A stretch of 34,244 nt of DNA from SHWB01 sp050246875 (GCA_050246875.1 JBFWVF010000016.1:1-34244), one strand, 5' to 3'. Counted from the stretch's first letter, positions 6,547-14,067 are shown. Numbers and translations: made by a program. Notes: a model not told the origin generated them from the letters alone.

Positions 6547-6896
6547 GCGACTTCGTTCCCACGCCCGACATGCTGCGCAAATCCGCGCGGGTCAACAGCG
6601 CGGTGGATGCGCTGGAGCACGTCTGCGGCGTTCACCTGACGCCGATCCTCCAGCAGGTCGTCGACGACGGTGCCGACATTACCGAAATGTCGGCCATCAC
6701 CAGCGCGTTGTGCGGCCGTCTCGTCGCCACCATCGCGGTCAGCATCGCCGCGCCCGGCCAGGAGCGGGCACTGGCCGAGGTGATGGTGGCCGCCATCCGT
6801 GAGCTGCCGGATGCGGTCGACTGGGCGGTGCTGCGTGAGACGCACGCGCGGCGCGCAGCGGACGCAGATCGTCGACTGCCCCGGAGGCGCCAATGA
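6543..6896 (+). CDS. helical early protein, unknown
   Basis: The 117-residue protein looks entirely helical, with SARVNSAVDALEHVCGVHL near the start, a hydrophobic alanine-rich middle (LVATIAVSIAAPGQERAL) and a very basic tail (RRLPRRRQ). I recognise no family. It overlaps both neighbours by ATGA. The middle is not long or apolar enough to call a membrane helix with confidence. Confidence 0.6.
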   Translation: MSDFVPTPDMLRKSARVNSAVDALEHVCGVHLTPILQQVVDDGADITEMSAITSALCGRLVATIAVSIAAPGQERALAEVMVAAIRELPDAVDWAVLRETHARRAADADRRLPRRRQ

Positions 6897-7267
6897 GGCC
6901 CCCGCGCAGCGTGCGGCGGCGGCGCCTGCGCCGCGCGCTGGCCGGCGCGGTCGCGGCGATCGCCGTCACCGCGCTCGCCGCCTTCGGTGCCGAGCGGGCG
7001 CTCGGGCAGGCCCTCGGCCTCGGCAGCGTGACGATCGAACAGACGCCGTGCGGCCAGCTTGCGGACTTCCTGACGCTCGTGGAGCGCACGGGCGGGCACC
7101 CGACCGCGAGCGGCCCGACCAGCGATGGCGGCCTCGTGCTGCTGCTGGCGTGGCCGGACGGCCGCTGGTCGCTGCTGCACGCCGACGGTGACGGCGCGAC
7201 CTGCGTCATCGCCGGCGGCACGGACTGGGAATCGACGGCGCCGCGCGCGCCGGGAAAGGGCACCTGA
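6893..7267 (+). CDS. small exported protein with paired Cys and Trp motifs
   Basis: The 124-residue protein has a twin-basic start (RSVRRRRLRR), then a hydrophobic stretch (ALAGAVAAIAVTALAAFGA, about residues 15-33), an uncleaved anchor or signal peptide. The outer part has PCGQLADF, GRWSLL and DGATCVIAGGTDW. The pattern PCG, then GxWxLL, then DGxxCxxAxGxxW is, from memory, that of small exported proteins common in Alphaproteobacteria and their mobile elements; the two Cys could form a disulfide. It overlaps the gene before it by ATGA. An envelope role, such as exclusion of other phages, is inference. Confidence 0.6.
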   Translation: MRPPRSVRRRRLRRALAGAVAAIAVTALAAFGAERALGQALGLGSVTIEQTPCGQLADFLTLVERTGGHPTASGPTSDGGLVLLLAWPDGRWSLLHADGDGATCVIAGGTDWESTAPRAPGKGT

Positions 7268-7268
7268 C

Positions 7269-7793
7269 ATGGCGACTATGGCCGAGATCGAGAAGCTCAC
7301 GCGCGCCTATGCGGCGTGCCGCCGCGCGGTGGGCGACGCCGCCGCCGAACTCAACGAGGACATGGCTTCGGTGAAGAAGCGCGGGCTGCCGCGCATCCGC
7401 CGCCTCGCCGAGGCCGAGTGGAAGGCCAGGCGCGCGCTCGACGAGGCGCTGGGCGAAAGCCGCGACCTGTTCGAGAAGCCGAAGTCCCGCACCTTCGACG
7501 AGATCAAGGTCGGCTGGGAGAAGCGGCCGGGCGCGCTCTCCTTCGCCGATCCCAAGCGCGTCGTCGCGCTGATCCGCAAGCACATGCCGGACCGCTTCGC
7601 CGCGCTCGTGAAGGTCAAGGAGTCGCCGGTGAAGAAGGCGCTCGGGCAGTTGCCCGTGGCCGAACTGAAGCGCCTCGGCGTCGACGTCGGACCGACGGGC
7701 GAGGCGGTCGTGATCCGGCCGGTCCAGGGCGACGTCGAGAAGCTGGTCGCCGCCCTGCTCGACCAGCCGGCCGACGAGGAGGACGACGCATGA
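7269..7793 (+). CDS. Gam-like host-nuclease inhibitor (probable)
   Basis: The 174-residue protein starts with a long charged coiled coil (residues 1-70), followed by a compact domain with FDEIKVGWEKRPGAL and ADPKRVVALIRKHMPDRF, then VKVKESPVKKALGQLP and VGPTGEAVVIRP. The order matches Mu Gam: a coiled coil, then VSWRxRPP, then an RFIRTKQEINKEAI-like stretch, then a final strand. Gam binds DNA ends and shields them from exonuclease. The call is by eye and the similarity is distant. ATG 7269 has GGGAAAGGG upstream; ATG 7278 is possible. It overlaps the next gene by ATGA. Confidence 0.65.
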   Translation: MATMAEIEKLTRAYAACRRAVGDAAAELNEDMASVKKRGLPRIRRLAEAEWKARRALDEALGESRDLFEKPKSRTFDEIKVGWEKRPGALSFADPKRVVALIRKHMPDRFAALVKVKESPVKKALGQLPVAELKRLGVDVGPTGEAVVIRPVQGDVEKLVAALLDQPADEEDDA

Positions 7794-8107
7794 AGACGCA
7801 GCTCGCACCCGACGAACTGTTCGCGCTGCTGGTGATCGACGAGCTGGCCGCCGTCGATCGCGCCGGCGTCGCCATCGGCACGCTGGCGGCGGAGCTGGAC
7901 GTGCCGCCGCCGGAGGCGGCGCGCATCGCCGACGCGCTGGAGCGCGACGGCTGGATCGCCAGCGCCTGGCGGGCCGGCGACCGCCTCCTGACGCCGATTG
8001 CCGCCCTCGATGGTCCGCCGCCGGACGAGCGGCCCGTCGACATGACGGCCGCCGGGTACCGATTCCTCGCCGGCACTCCGGCCCCGCGCGATGGAGCGCG
8101 GCCATGA
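7790..8107 (+). CDS. probable small winged-helix protein
   Basis: The 105-residue protein has a helix-turn-helix-like order: LFALLVIDELAAVDRAG, VAIGTLAAELDVPPPEAARIADAL, then a wing-like ERDGWIASAWRAGDRLLTP. This resembles MarR-like winged helices, but no family is assigned. The C-terminal 30 residues are Pro-rich and probably disordered. It overlaps the Gam-like gene and the following gene by ATGA. A regulatory role is inferred only from the fold guess. Confidence 0.55.
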   Translation: MKTQLAPDELFALLVIDELAAVDRAGVAIGTLAAELDVPPPEAARIADALERDGWIASAWRAGDRLLTPIAALDGPPPDERPVDMTAAGYRFLAGTPAPRDGARP

Positions 8108-8364
8108 TGCTGGAGCGGCTCCATCGCCGGCAGAACCGGCGCAAGACGATCGCCGCGACAACGGCTGGCGCAGCCGGCGTCGGCGTGTCGGGCTCGCCGC
8201 GCGATCCGGTCGGCGAGCACAGGATCAGCATCGGCCTCGGCGGCAACGAGGACCATCGCTGGGCGCTCACCCTGTCGGTCGACGAGTGGGTGGATCTGTC
8301 GGCGCGCGTCGAGACGGTTCTCGCGCGGCGCCGCATCGCCCTGGCGCCGCGGCGGGCGGCATGA
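8104..8364 (+). CDS. small early protein, unknown
   Basis: The 86-residue protein has a basic N-terminus (MLERLHRRQNRRKT), a short glycine/alanine segment and an amphipathic C-terminal helix (LSVDEWVDLSARVETVLARRR). It is not recognised. It overlaps both neighbours by ATGA, which is the main support. Confidence 0.55.
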   Translation: MMLERLHRRQNRRKTIAATTAGAAGVGVSGSPRDPVGEHRISIGLGGNEDHRWALTLSVDEWVDLSARVETVLARRRIALAPRRAA

Positions 8365-8552
8365 CGGCCGTGCCCGTGATCGTCGAGGTACTCGGCGATG
8401 GCGGCGTGCCCGTCGTCCGCGTCATCGGCTGGGCCGCCGAGGACCTCTGGCTTGCCGCGCTCGACCGCGGCTGGGAGCCGATCTTTCCCGCGCAGCGCCG
8501 GCTGATGTCGCGCCGGCCGCTGCCGCTGCCGCCCGTGGAGGCGCGGTCATGA
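8361..8552 (+). CDS. very small early protein, unknown
   Basis: The 63-residue protein starts MTAVPVIVEVLGDGGVPVV. A beta-rich first half is followed by WAAEDLWLAALDRGW and a Pro-rich end. It is not recognised. ATGA overlaps on both sides (8361-8364 and 8549-8552) support translation. Confidence 0.5.
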   Translation: MTAVPVIVEVLGDGGVPVVRVIGWAAEDLWLAALDRGWEPIFPAQRRLMSRRPLPLPPVEARS

Positions 8553-8968
8553 CGATCGTCGTACACGAAGACTGGGAACGGTGGGCGCGCTCCCCTGGCC
8601 CCCGACGCGGCAGCGATACCGCCGGCGTCTGGGGCGAGCGGGCGTGCGACCTGCTGCGCGCGCTGTGGACCGAGGGGCGGTCGGCCAGCGCCATCGCCAG
8701 CCGCCTGGGCGAAGGCTTCACGCGCAACGCCGTCATCGGCAAGGCCCACCGCCTCGGCCTGGAGAAGCGCCCGTCGCCAATCCAGCTCAAGCACGGCAAG
8801 CGGCGGCGGCGCCGGTCGTCGGGCGCCACCGGGCCGGGAGGGTCGCCGGTCGTCGGCGCCCGCCTCGCGGCGCCAGTGCACAGGCGCTGCGCCGGCTGCG
8901 CGGAGATCTTCTCCACCAGCGACCTCAACACGCGCCACTGCGCGCCGTGTCGCGGGGCGCGCCCGTGA
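8549..8968 (+). CDS. GcrA-like regulator with a C-terminal zinc ribbon
   Basis: The 139-residue protein has, at residues about 27-73, the GcrA signature: a helix, WTEGRSASAIASRLG, then TRNAVIGKAHRLGL. GcrA is an alphaproteobacterial cell-cycle regulator that works with the main sigma factor at promoters holding methylated GANTC. A basic linker (KRRRRRSS) leads to a four-Cys motif, Cys114-x2-Cys117-x13-Cys131-x2-Cys134, likely to bind zinc. The same tail ends the ParB-like protein at 9242-10216. Host GcrA normally has a different C-terminal half, so this is a rebuilt form. It may redirect GcrA-dependent transcription to phage or host sites. It overlaps both neighbours (ATGA before, GTGA after). 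Confidence 0.8.
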   Translation: MTIVVHEDWERWARSPGPRRGSDTAGVWGERACDLLRALWTEGRSASAIASRLGEGFTRNAVIGKAHRLGLEKRPSPIQLKHGKRRRRRSSGATGPGGSPVVGARLAAPVHRRCAGCAEIFSTSDLNTRHCAPCRGARP

Positions 8969-9228
8969 GCGCGCGCGCCGCCGAGCTGGACGCGCTGGTC
9001 GTCGATGTCGAGCTGGCGTTCGGCAATCTGCTGCGCCAGCCGTCGAGCGACGCCGCGAGGGCGACGGCGTTCGAGACGCTGACGCGGCTGCGCGCCTGGC
9101 GCCAGCGCGAGGCGGCCGAGCGCACGCTCATCGCGGCACAGGCGCCGGCCGGCGCCGATCCGCGCCCGGCGCCGCCGCCGACGGCCTTTGAGGCCGAGCA
9201 GAGCGGGCGCTGGGGCTATCGGGACTGA
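8965..9228 (+). CDS. small helical early protein, unknown
   Basis: The 87-residue protein starts at GTG 8965, overlapping the GcrA-like stop as GTGA. It looks helical throughout (AAELDALVVDVELAFGNLL, then ARATAFETLTRLRAWRQREA), with a Pro-rich stretch before the end WGYRD. It is not recognised. It ends 13 bases before the next gene. Confidence 0.55.
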   Translation: MSARAAELDALVVDVELAFGNLLRQPSSDAARATAFETLTRLRAWRQREAAERTLIAAQAPAGADPRPAPPPTAFEAEQSGRWGYRD

Positions 9229-9241
9229 TCGGGAGACGGCG

Positions 9242-10216
9242 ATGACCGAACTGCGCGGCGCTATTCTTGGCGGACCCGACCCGGCCGAGGTGCCGGCGAG
9301 CGTGCCCGAGGGCGCGCGGCCGCAGCTCGCCTGGCTGCGCGTCGTCGATTGCCATGTCGACGAGCGCTACCAGCGCGACATCGGCTCGCGCCGCAGCCAG
9401 GCGCTGGTCGACAAGATCGCGGCGCAGTTCGACTGGCGGCGATTCGGCGCCGTCGTTGTCATGCGCTGGGCGGAGAAGCGCGGCTGGGCGCTCATCGACG
9501 GCCAGCATCGCACGGCCGGCGCCGGAAGGCGCGGCATCGCCCAGGTGCCCGGCCTCGTCTATCCCGAGATGAGCGTCGCCGAGGCGGCCGAGCTGTTCGC
9601 CGCCCTCAACCGCGATCGCGTCACGGTGACGCCGCTGCACGTCTTCCACGCCATGCTGGCGGCCCGCGATTCCGAGGCGCTGGCGATCGCTGCCGCGTGC
9701 GGTCGCGCCGGCGCCATCGTCGCGCGCTATCCGAAGCCGGCGAGCGAGATGAAGCGCGGCGAGACGATGGCGATCTCGTCGCTGGAGGGCGTGTTGCGGC
9801 GCCACGGCCCGTCGGTGCTGGAACGCACCCTGACGCTGCTGGTGCGCGCCTGGGACGAGCCGGGGCATCTGCGCGCGACGCTGATCCGCGGCCTCGCCGA
9901 CCTGCTGGCGCAGCATGGCGACGACATCGAGGACGGCCGCATGGCGAAGGCGCTGGCGACCGACACCGGCGCCGGCTGGTGCGCCATCGCCGCCGCCGCC
10001 CGCGAGGAAGGCTCGTCGACGGCAGCCGCCGCCCTGGCCGCGGCGCTCGGCCGTGCCGTCGGGATGCGCGGCATGGCGGCGCGGCCGGTCGAGCATCATG
10101 GCGGCGCGCTCCTGACGCAGCCGGCCCAGCGGCGCTGCCAGGCGTGTTCCAAGTTCTTCCTGACGCGCGATCTCAACGAGGTGCTGTGCGGCCTCTGCCG
10201 GGACGTGCGGGCATGA
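9242..10216 (+). CDS. ParB-like (DUF6551-type) protein with the same zinc-ribbon tail
   Basis: The 324-residue protein has a ParB/sulfiredoxin-like domain in residues about 30-150: DERYQRDIGSRRSQALVDKI, WALIDGQHRTAGAGRRG and ELFAALNRDRVTVTPLHVF. ALIDGQHRT corresponds to the ParB box. A long helical part follows. Residues 297-324 carry Cys299-x2-Cys302-x13-Cys316-x2-Cys319, matching the tail of the GcrA-like protein in spacing and in RRC, F, T, DLN and CR residues. ParB-type folds bind or cut nucleic acid, some using nucleotides; the role here is unknown. GGGAGA precedes ATG 9242. The stop overlaps the next start. Confidence 0.7.
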   Translation: MTELRGAILGGPDPAEVPASVPEGARPQLAWLRVVDCHVDERYQRDIGSRRSQALVDKIAAQFDWRRFGAVVVMRWAEKRGWALIDGQHRTAGAGRRGIAQVPGLVYPEMSVAEAAELFAALNRDRVTVTPLHVFHAMLAARDSEALAIAAACGRAGAIVARYPKPASEMKRGETMAISSLEGVLRRHGPSVLERTLTLLVRAWDEPGHLRATLIRGLADLLAQHGDDIEDGRMAKALATDTGAGWCAIAAAAREEGSSTAAAALAAALGRAVGMRGMAARPVEHHGGALLTQPAQRRCQACSKFFLTRDLNEVLCGLCRDVRA

Positions 10217-10365
10217 CGCAATGGCACGTCTGGCTCGTCTGGCTGGTCTCGGCCGAGTACGCGGCGGCCGCCGTGGGTGCCTGGACGGCGGGCAAGGAGC
10301 CGCAGGCGGTCATGCTCGCCGGCTACGTCGTCGCCAATCTCGGCCTGATCTGGAGCCTGCGGTGA
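10213..10365 (+). CDS. 50-residue membrane protein
   Basis: It starts MTQWHVWLVWLVSAEYAAAA and has two hydrophobic segments (about residues 5-22 and 31-48) split by a short polar GKEPQ turn, so a two-helix inner-membrane hairpin is likely. It is not recognised. It overlaps the previous gene by ATGA at 10213-10216 and ends at the next start. A lysis or exclusion role is possible, but the location among early genes does not settle it. Confidence 0.6.
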   Translation: MTQWHVWLVWLVSAEYAAAAVGAWTAGKEPQAVMLAGYVVANLGLIWSLR

Positions 10366-10619
10366 TGGTCGGCGAACTGAACCGCGACATGGCGGTGCTC
10401 GACGTACTCGGCGAGATCGTCGACGCCATCGAGGCGCTCGATGGCGAGCGAGCGCCGGTCACATCATCGACGGCCACGCTGCTGGTCATTCGCTCGATCC
10501 TGCCGGCCGCCCTCGTCGCGCCGGACGATGCCGAAACGCGGAAGTGGCTGGTGAAGATCGCCGCGCTCGCGATCGCCGCCACGGCCGAGCTGGACATCGC
10601 AGAGAGCGCGGCACCGTGA
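10365..10619 (+). CDS. small early protein, unknown
   Basis: The 84-residue protein is mostly helical, with an acidic N-terminal helix (LDVLGEIVDAIEALDGE) and an alanine-rich C-terminal helix (WLVKIAALAIAATAELDIA). It is not recognised. ATG 10365 touches the preceding stop; GTG 10362 in the same frame is an alternative. It overlaps the GemA gene by GTGA at 10616-10619. Confidence 0.55.
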   Translation: MVGELNRDMAVLDVLGEIVDAIEALDGERAPVTSSTATLLVIRSILPAALVAPDDAETRKWLVKIAALAIAATAELDIAESAAP

Positions 10620-11377
10620 GCGACCTCGTCCTCAACCGCCTCAAGGCCAAGGTCCATATCGGCAAGTCGAAGCTCGGCCTCGACGACGACACCTATCGCG
10701 ACCTGCTGGCGCGCGTCGCGGGCCTGCGCTCGACGAAGGCGATGTCCGCGAAGGAGCTGGGCCTCGTCCTGGACGAGATGAAGCGTCTCGGCTTCGCCGA
10801 CAAGCCCGGTCCGCGCCGGCCGCCGGCGCGCGCGCGCACGCGGCGCATCGCCGACGGCGCGCAGCAGGCCAAGATTCGCGCGCTGTGGCTCGGCCTCTAC
10901 CACCTCGGCGCCGTCCAGGACCCGGCCGAGAGCGCCATCTTCCAGTTCGCGCGCCGCATGGGCGTGACGGTCGACGCCTTCGACTGGCTGCCCGGCGACG
11001 AGGCCGACAAGGTGATCAAGGCCCTGCGCGGCTGGGCCGCGCGCATCGGCTGGGACCAGCCGACGGCCAACGAGGTGCAGATGATGGAGACGTGGCGCAT
11101 GCAGGCGCAGGCGCCGTCGCTGCGCCCGCTGACCGGTGCCGGATTCGCCGCCAAGTGCAGTCTCATCGGCGCGCTGTGGCGCCGGCTGATCGACGCCGGC
11201 GCGATGCGCACGGGCGGCAACGCCCGGCTCGATACCTTCCTCGTGCGCTACGGCGCCACGGTGCCGCACCTGCTGCCCGACGGCGCCGCCGCCGACCGCG
11301 CGATCGAGGACCTCGGCAAGTGGCTGCGTCGGGCGAAGGCCGAGACGGCCGCCGCCGCGAGCGGATCGTCCACGTGA
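10616..11377 (+). CDS. gemA: GemA-like regulator (DUF1018)
   Basis: The 253-residue protein matches the Mu gp16/GemA family. It starts with the family hallmark (KVHIGKSKLGLDDDTYRDLL, then GLRSTKAMSAKELGLVLDEM), a basic linker, then AKIRALWLGLYHLGAV and the GWDQPTANEVQMMETW region. GemA of Mu affects host gene expression and DNA topology late in the early phase. GTG 10616 overlaps the previous stop as GTGA and gives the standard N-terminus. Its position before the Mor-like gene is as in Mu. Confidence 0.88.
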   Translation: MSDLVLNRLKAKVHIGKSKLGLDDDTYRDLLARVAGLRSTKAMSAKELGLVLDEMKRLGFADKPGPRRPPARARTRRIADGAQQAKIRALWLGLYHLGAVQDPAESAIFQFARRMGVTVDAFDWLPGDEADKVIKALRGWAARIGWDQPTANEVQMMETWRMQAQAPSLRPLTGAGFAAKCSLIGALWRRLIDAGAMRTGGNARLDTFLVRYGATVPHLLPDGAAADRAIEDLGKWLRRAKAETAAAASGSST

Positions 11378-11999
11378 AACAGTGGTTCTTCCATCCGCTG
11401 CGCCCCTGCGCCTACGAGGTGATGCTGATCGACCCGCCGACGCGCTGGGAATCGTTCACGCCGTTCGAAAGCGCCAAGGGGCCGGACTATCCGACGATGA
11501 GCCGGGAATGGCTGCTGTCGCTGCCGGTGCAGCACCTCGCCGCCGCCGATTGCCTGGTGTGCCTGTGGTCGACCTTTCCGCAACTGGAGTTTTCCTTCGA
11601 GCTGCTGCGCGCGTGGGGCTTCCGCTACGTGACCGGCGGCGCCTGGTTCAAGCGCACGGTCAACGGCAAGATCGCCTACGGCACCGGCAAGGTCGTCATG
11701 TCGGGGGCCGAGCCGTTCCTGCTCGCCGCCGCCGGCCGCCCGCGCTACGTGAAGCGCCCGGTGAAGGGCGTGTTCGAGACCGACCGGGAGTTCGACAGCG
11801 GCCTCGCAGAGGCGTTTGAGACCGATCTCAACGCGCTGCGCCGCGAGCACAGCCGCAAGCCGGACGAGCTGTACGGCCGCCTCGAAACCCTGATGGGCGA
11901 CGTGCCGCGCGTCGAGCTGTTCGCCCAGCAGCGCTGGCCTGGCTGGGAGGCGTGGGGCAACAACGTCGACCGCTTTTCTCGTGCAAATTTGCATGACTG
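11374..11999 (+). CDS. MT-A70 family adenine methyltransferase (stop at 11998-12000)
   Basis: The 208-residue protein (full CDS 11374-12000) starts at GTG 11374, overlapping the GemA stop. MT-A70 features are IDPPTRWESF at 19-28, YPTMSREWLLSLPV, ADCLVCLWSTFPQL, LLRAWGFRYV and GAEPFLLAAAGRP. It should transfer methyl from S-adenosylmethionine to adenine N6. The catalytic motif is usually DPPW; here it is DPPT, with a Trp two residues later. Similar phage enzymes usually protect phage DNA against restriction. The target site is unknown. It partly overlaps the start of the activator gene, which begins 8 bases before its stop. Confidence 0.8.
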
Positions 12000-12397
12000 A
12001 GCAGCCCGACACCGTGCCGCTGCCGGGCGTGCTGGCCGACATCGAGGCGGCGATCGGCAGGCCCTGGGCGCTGCAGCTCGCGCGCAAGCTCGGCGGCGCG
12101 GAGATCTACCTGGCGAGTCCCGAGCGCATCGGCCGGACGTCGCCGGTCGCGCGGGCGGTCGGCCTCGACCGCGCGCGCAAGCTCGCCGAGAGCCTCGGCC
12201 GCGGCAAGCTGCTCATCCCGCTGGGGCCGACCAGCTCGTCGAAACAGATCCGCGCCGCCGTGCGCCGCGAGATCGACGCGGGCCTCTCCAACAACGCCAT
12301 CGCCGTCAAGCTGCACGTTCACGAGCGCACGGTGCGGCGTGAGCGCGACCGTGCCCTCGACGGCCGGCAGAGCGATTTGTTCCCCGGCGCGGACTAG
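11993..12397 (+). CDS. Mor/C-type late transcription activator
   Basis: The 134-residue protein fits the Mor family. An N-terminal dimer part (residues about 12-75, VLADIEAAIGRPWALQLARK) is followed by a helix-turn-helix (about 84-123, SSKQIRAAVRREIDAGLSNN and VHERTVRRERDRAL). Mu has two such activators, Mor for middle and C for late promoters; only one is visible here. It ends the early/middle operon. A perfect palindrome lies 97 bases after its stop, in front of the lysis gene, and recurs before the head genes. ATG 11993 is preferred; GTG 11981 is in frame but has no ribosome site. The C-terminus RQSDLF resembles the clamp-binding pentapeptide. Confidence 0.8.
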   Translation: MTEQPDTVPLPGVLADIEAAIGRPWALQLARKLGGAEIYLASPERIGRTSPVARAVGLDRARKLAESLGRGKLLIPLGPTSSSKQIRAAVRREIDAGLSNNAIAVKLHVHERTVRRERDRALDGRQSDLFPGAD

Positions 12398-12493
12398 TGC
12401 CGCCTGACAGCCGCAGCCATCGGGTCGATTGATCGCGCCGCGCCGGCGCGTCATGCTGCCGTCACGCCGACTCATGGATCGCAGCGACCGCCA

Positions 12494-12509
12494 CCGGACA
12501 CCTGTCCGG
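12494..12509 (+). promoter_or_regulatory. 16-bp palindrome, candidate late operator (Plys-like)
   Basis: CCGGACACCTGTCCGG has 7-bp arms around a 2-base centre and is followed by GTGTGAGG. It lies in the 172-bp gap (12398-12569) between the Mor-like gene and the endolysin gene, where Mu has its lysis promoter. A weak -10 candidate (CATCTT, 12535-12540) lies about 36 bases downstream of the centre. No terminator is evident in the gap. Mu C also binds a dyad next to its late promoters. The sequence is seen; the binding partner is inferred. Confidence 0.6.
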
Positions 12510-12569
12510 GTGTGAGGCGCGGCGACGGGGCGCGCATCTTCGGGTCCACTCGACCGGACCCGAGGCGTC

Positions 12570-13001
12570 ATGTCCACCACCACCGAAGACTGGTCGCGCT
12601 GGCCGAACTTCACCCCGGCGGAAATGGCCTGCCGGCATTGCGGCCGCGCGGTCTTCCATCCCGGCTTCATGGACCAGCTGCAGCGCCTGCGCGACCTGGT
12701 CGGCGCGCCGCTGCCGGTCACCAGCGGCGCGCGCTGCAGGCGGCACAACGACCGCCCGGCGGCCGAGGGCGGCGCCGGCGGCCATCCGCGCTCCCTGCAC
12801 GTCTTCGACCACGCCCAGCATCCGGGCCAGCGCGGCGCGCTCGCCGTCGACGTGGCGGTCACCGACGGCACCCTGCGCGGCATCCTCTTCGCGACCGCCT
12901 GGGCGCTCGGCTGGTCGATCGGCTGGAACGCGAAGAAGGGCTTCCTGCACCTCGACAGGCGCGACTTCGTCGGCCTGCCGCAGACGAGCTTCGACTACTG
13001 A
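12570..13001 (+). CDS. M15-family endolysin
   Basis: The 143-residue peptidase starts WSRWPNFTPAEMACRHCG, typical of the M15A_3 group. Zinc ligands are probably His77 (RSLHVFD), Asp94 (ALAVDVAV) and His127 (GFLHLDRRD). It should cut peptidoglycan peptide stems at lysis. The usual H-x6-D spacing is widened here by an insert of about ten residues (HAQHPGQRG). There is no signal peptide, so a holin is needed; the next gene is the candidate. It is the first gene after the late operator. Confidence 0.85.
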   Translation: MSTTTEDWSRWPNFTPAEMACRHCGRAVFHPGFMDQLQRLRDLVGAPLPVTSGARCRRHNDRPAAEGGAGGHPRSLHVFDHAQHPGQRGALAVDVAVTDGTLRGILFATAWALGWSIGWNAKKGFLHLDRRDFVGLPQTSFDY

Positions 13002-13702
13002 TGCCCGTGCCGCTTCTCGCCGGCCTCGCAGGCCTCTTCCTCAAGGCGGTCACCGCCGCGCCGGCCGTGTTCGAGGCGGCGAAGACCATCACCGAGGCGG
13101 TGACCGGCGAGGCGCTGCCGGAGACCGCGCGGCGCGAGCCGGCGGCGCTGGCCGCCCATGTCGAAGCGCTGCCCGACGAGGCCAGGGCGCAGATCATCCT
13201 GGCGACGCTCGAACACGAACGCGCGCTGCAGGCGATGGACACCACGCGCTTCGAGAAGCTGGCGCCGGTCGAGAACTCGGCGGAGTGGCTGCGCGAGACG
13301 GCGCGGCCGGAAATCGCGCGCCGCGCCATGACCGTGCTGGAGACCTTCCCGCGCATCTTCAAGTGGATGGTCTGGGCGGCGATCGTCGACTACGGCGCGC
13401 GCTGGGGCATCGGCCTTGCGGAACTCGCGACCGGCCAGACCTACGCGCTGCTGCTCGACCGCTCGCTGATGGGCGCGATCGCCGACGTGGCGCCGGCGGC
13501 GGAGATCTTCTGGGGGCCGCTGGTGACGGCGATCGCCGCCTGCATCGCGGTGATCCTCAAGTACATGGGCTGCCGCGAACGCGACAAGGCGATCGAGGCC
13601 GAGATGCAGTTCGGCCGGCCGATCAACGCCACCGCCGCCACCGTCGCCGCCGCCGGCGGCGGCCTCGCCGACATCATCCGTGCCGTCAGGGGGGCGAAGT
13701 GA
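13001..13702 (+). CDS. probable holin (membrane protein)
   Basis: The 233-residue protein has a weakly hydrophobic N-terminus (LLAGLAGLFLKAVTAA), a long amphipathic middle and at least two clear membrane helices (FKWMVWAAIVDYGARWGIGL near 119-138 and FWGPLVTAIAACIAVIL near 168-184). This resembles the three-helix holins of gene-transfer agents, but that family call is tentative. It overlaps the endolysin stop as TGATG and the next gene as GTGA, fitting a lysis cassette. Confidence 0.6.
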   Translation: MPVPLLAGLAGLFLKAVTAAPAVFEAAKTITEAVTGEALPETARREPAALAAHVEALPDEARAQIILATLEHERALQAMDTTRFEKLAPVENSAEWLRETARPEIARRAMTVLETFPRIFKWMVWAAIVDYGARWGIGLAELATGQTYALLLDRSLMGAIADVAPAAEIFWGPLVTAIAACIAVILKYMGCRERDKAIEAEMQFGRPINATAATVAAAGGGLADIIRAVRGAK

Positions 13703-14067
13703 CCGTCGATTTCGGCACGCTGGCGCAATGGGCCACGGCCGCGCTCAGTCTGCTGGCTTTCGGCGTGTCGATCGCGGCGATGGTCAACCGTCAGGCCCGC
13801 GCGCTGGAAGACAAGGTCCACAATCAAGGTGAGCGCCTCAGCAACGCCGAGGGCCAGCTGCGCCATCTGCCGACGGCGGAGAGCTTCGCCTCGCTACGCG
13901 AGACGGTGGCCATGTCGAACGGCGAGTTCGTCGGCATGCGCGCCGAGCTGCGGGCGGTGAGCAAGTCGATCGAGCGCATGGACAACCTCATGGGCCAGCT
14001 GGTCGAGAACGAGCTGGCCGGCGGCCGCGACGCCAAGCGCCAGACGGTGGAAAGGACGTCCACATGA
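13699..14067 (+). CDS. DUF2730 protein (possible spanin or lysis accessory)
   Basis: The 122-residue protein has one N-terminal membrane helix (WATAALSLLAFGVSIAAMV, about 10-28), then a long coiled coil (LEDKVHNQGERLSNAEGQL and later heptads). This is the layout of the DUF2730 proteins that sit before DUF3486 in Mu-like phages. GTG 13699 overlaps the previous stop. An anchored coiled coil next to endolysin and holin could be an i-spanin, but no partner lipoprotein is seen. Confidence 0.75.
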   Translation: MTVDFGTLAQWATAALSLLAFGVSIAAMVNRQARALEDKVHNQGERLSNAEGQLRHLPTAESFASLRETVAMSNGEFVGMRAELRAVSKSIERMDNLMGQLVENELAGGRDAKRQTVERTST

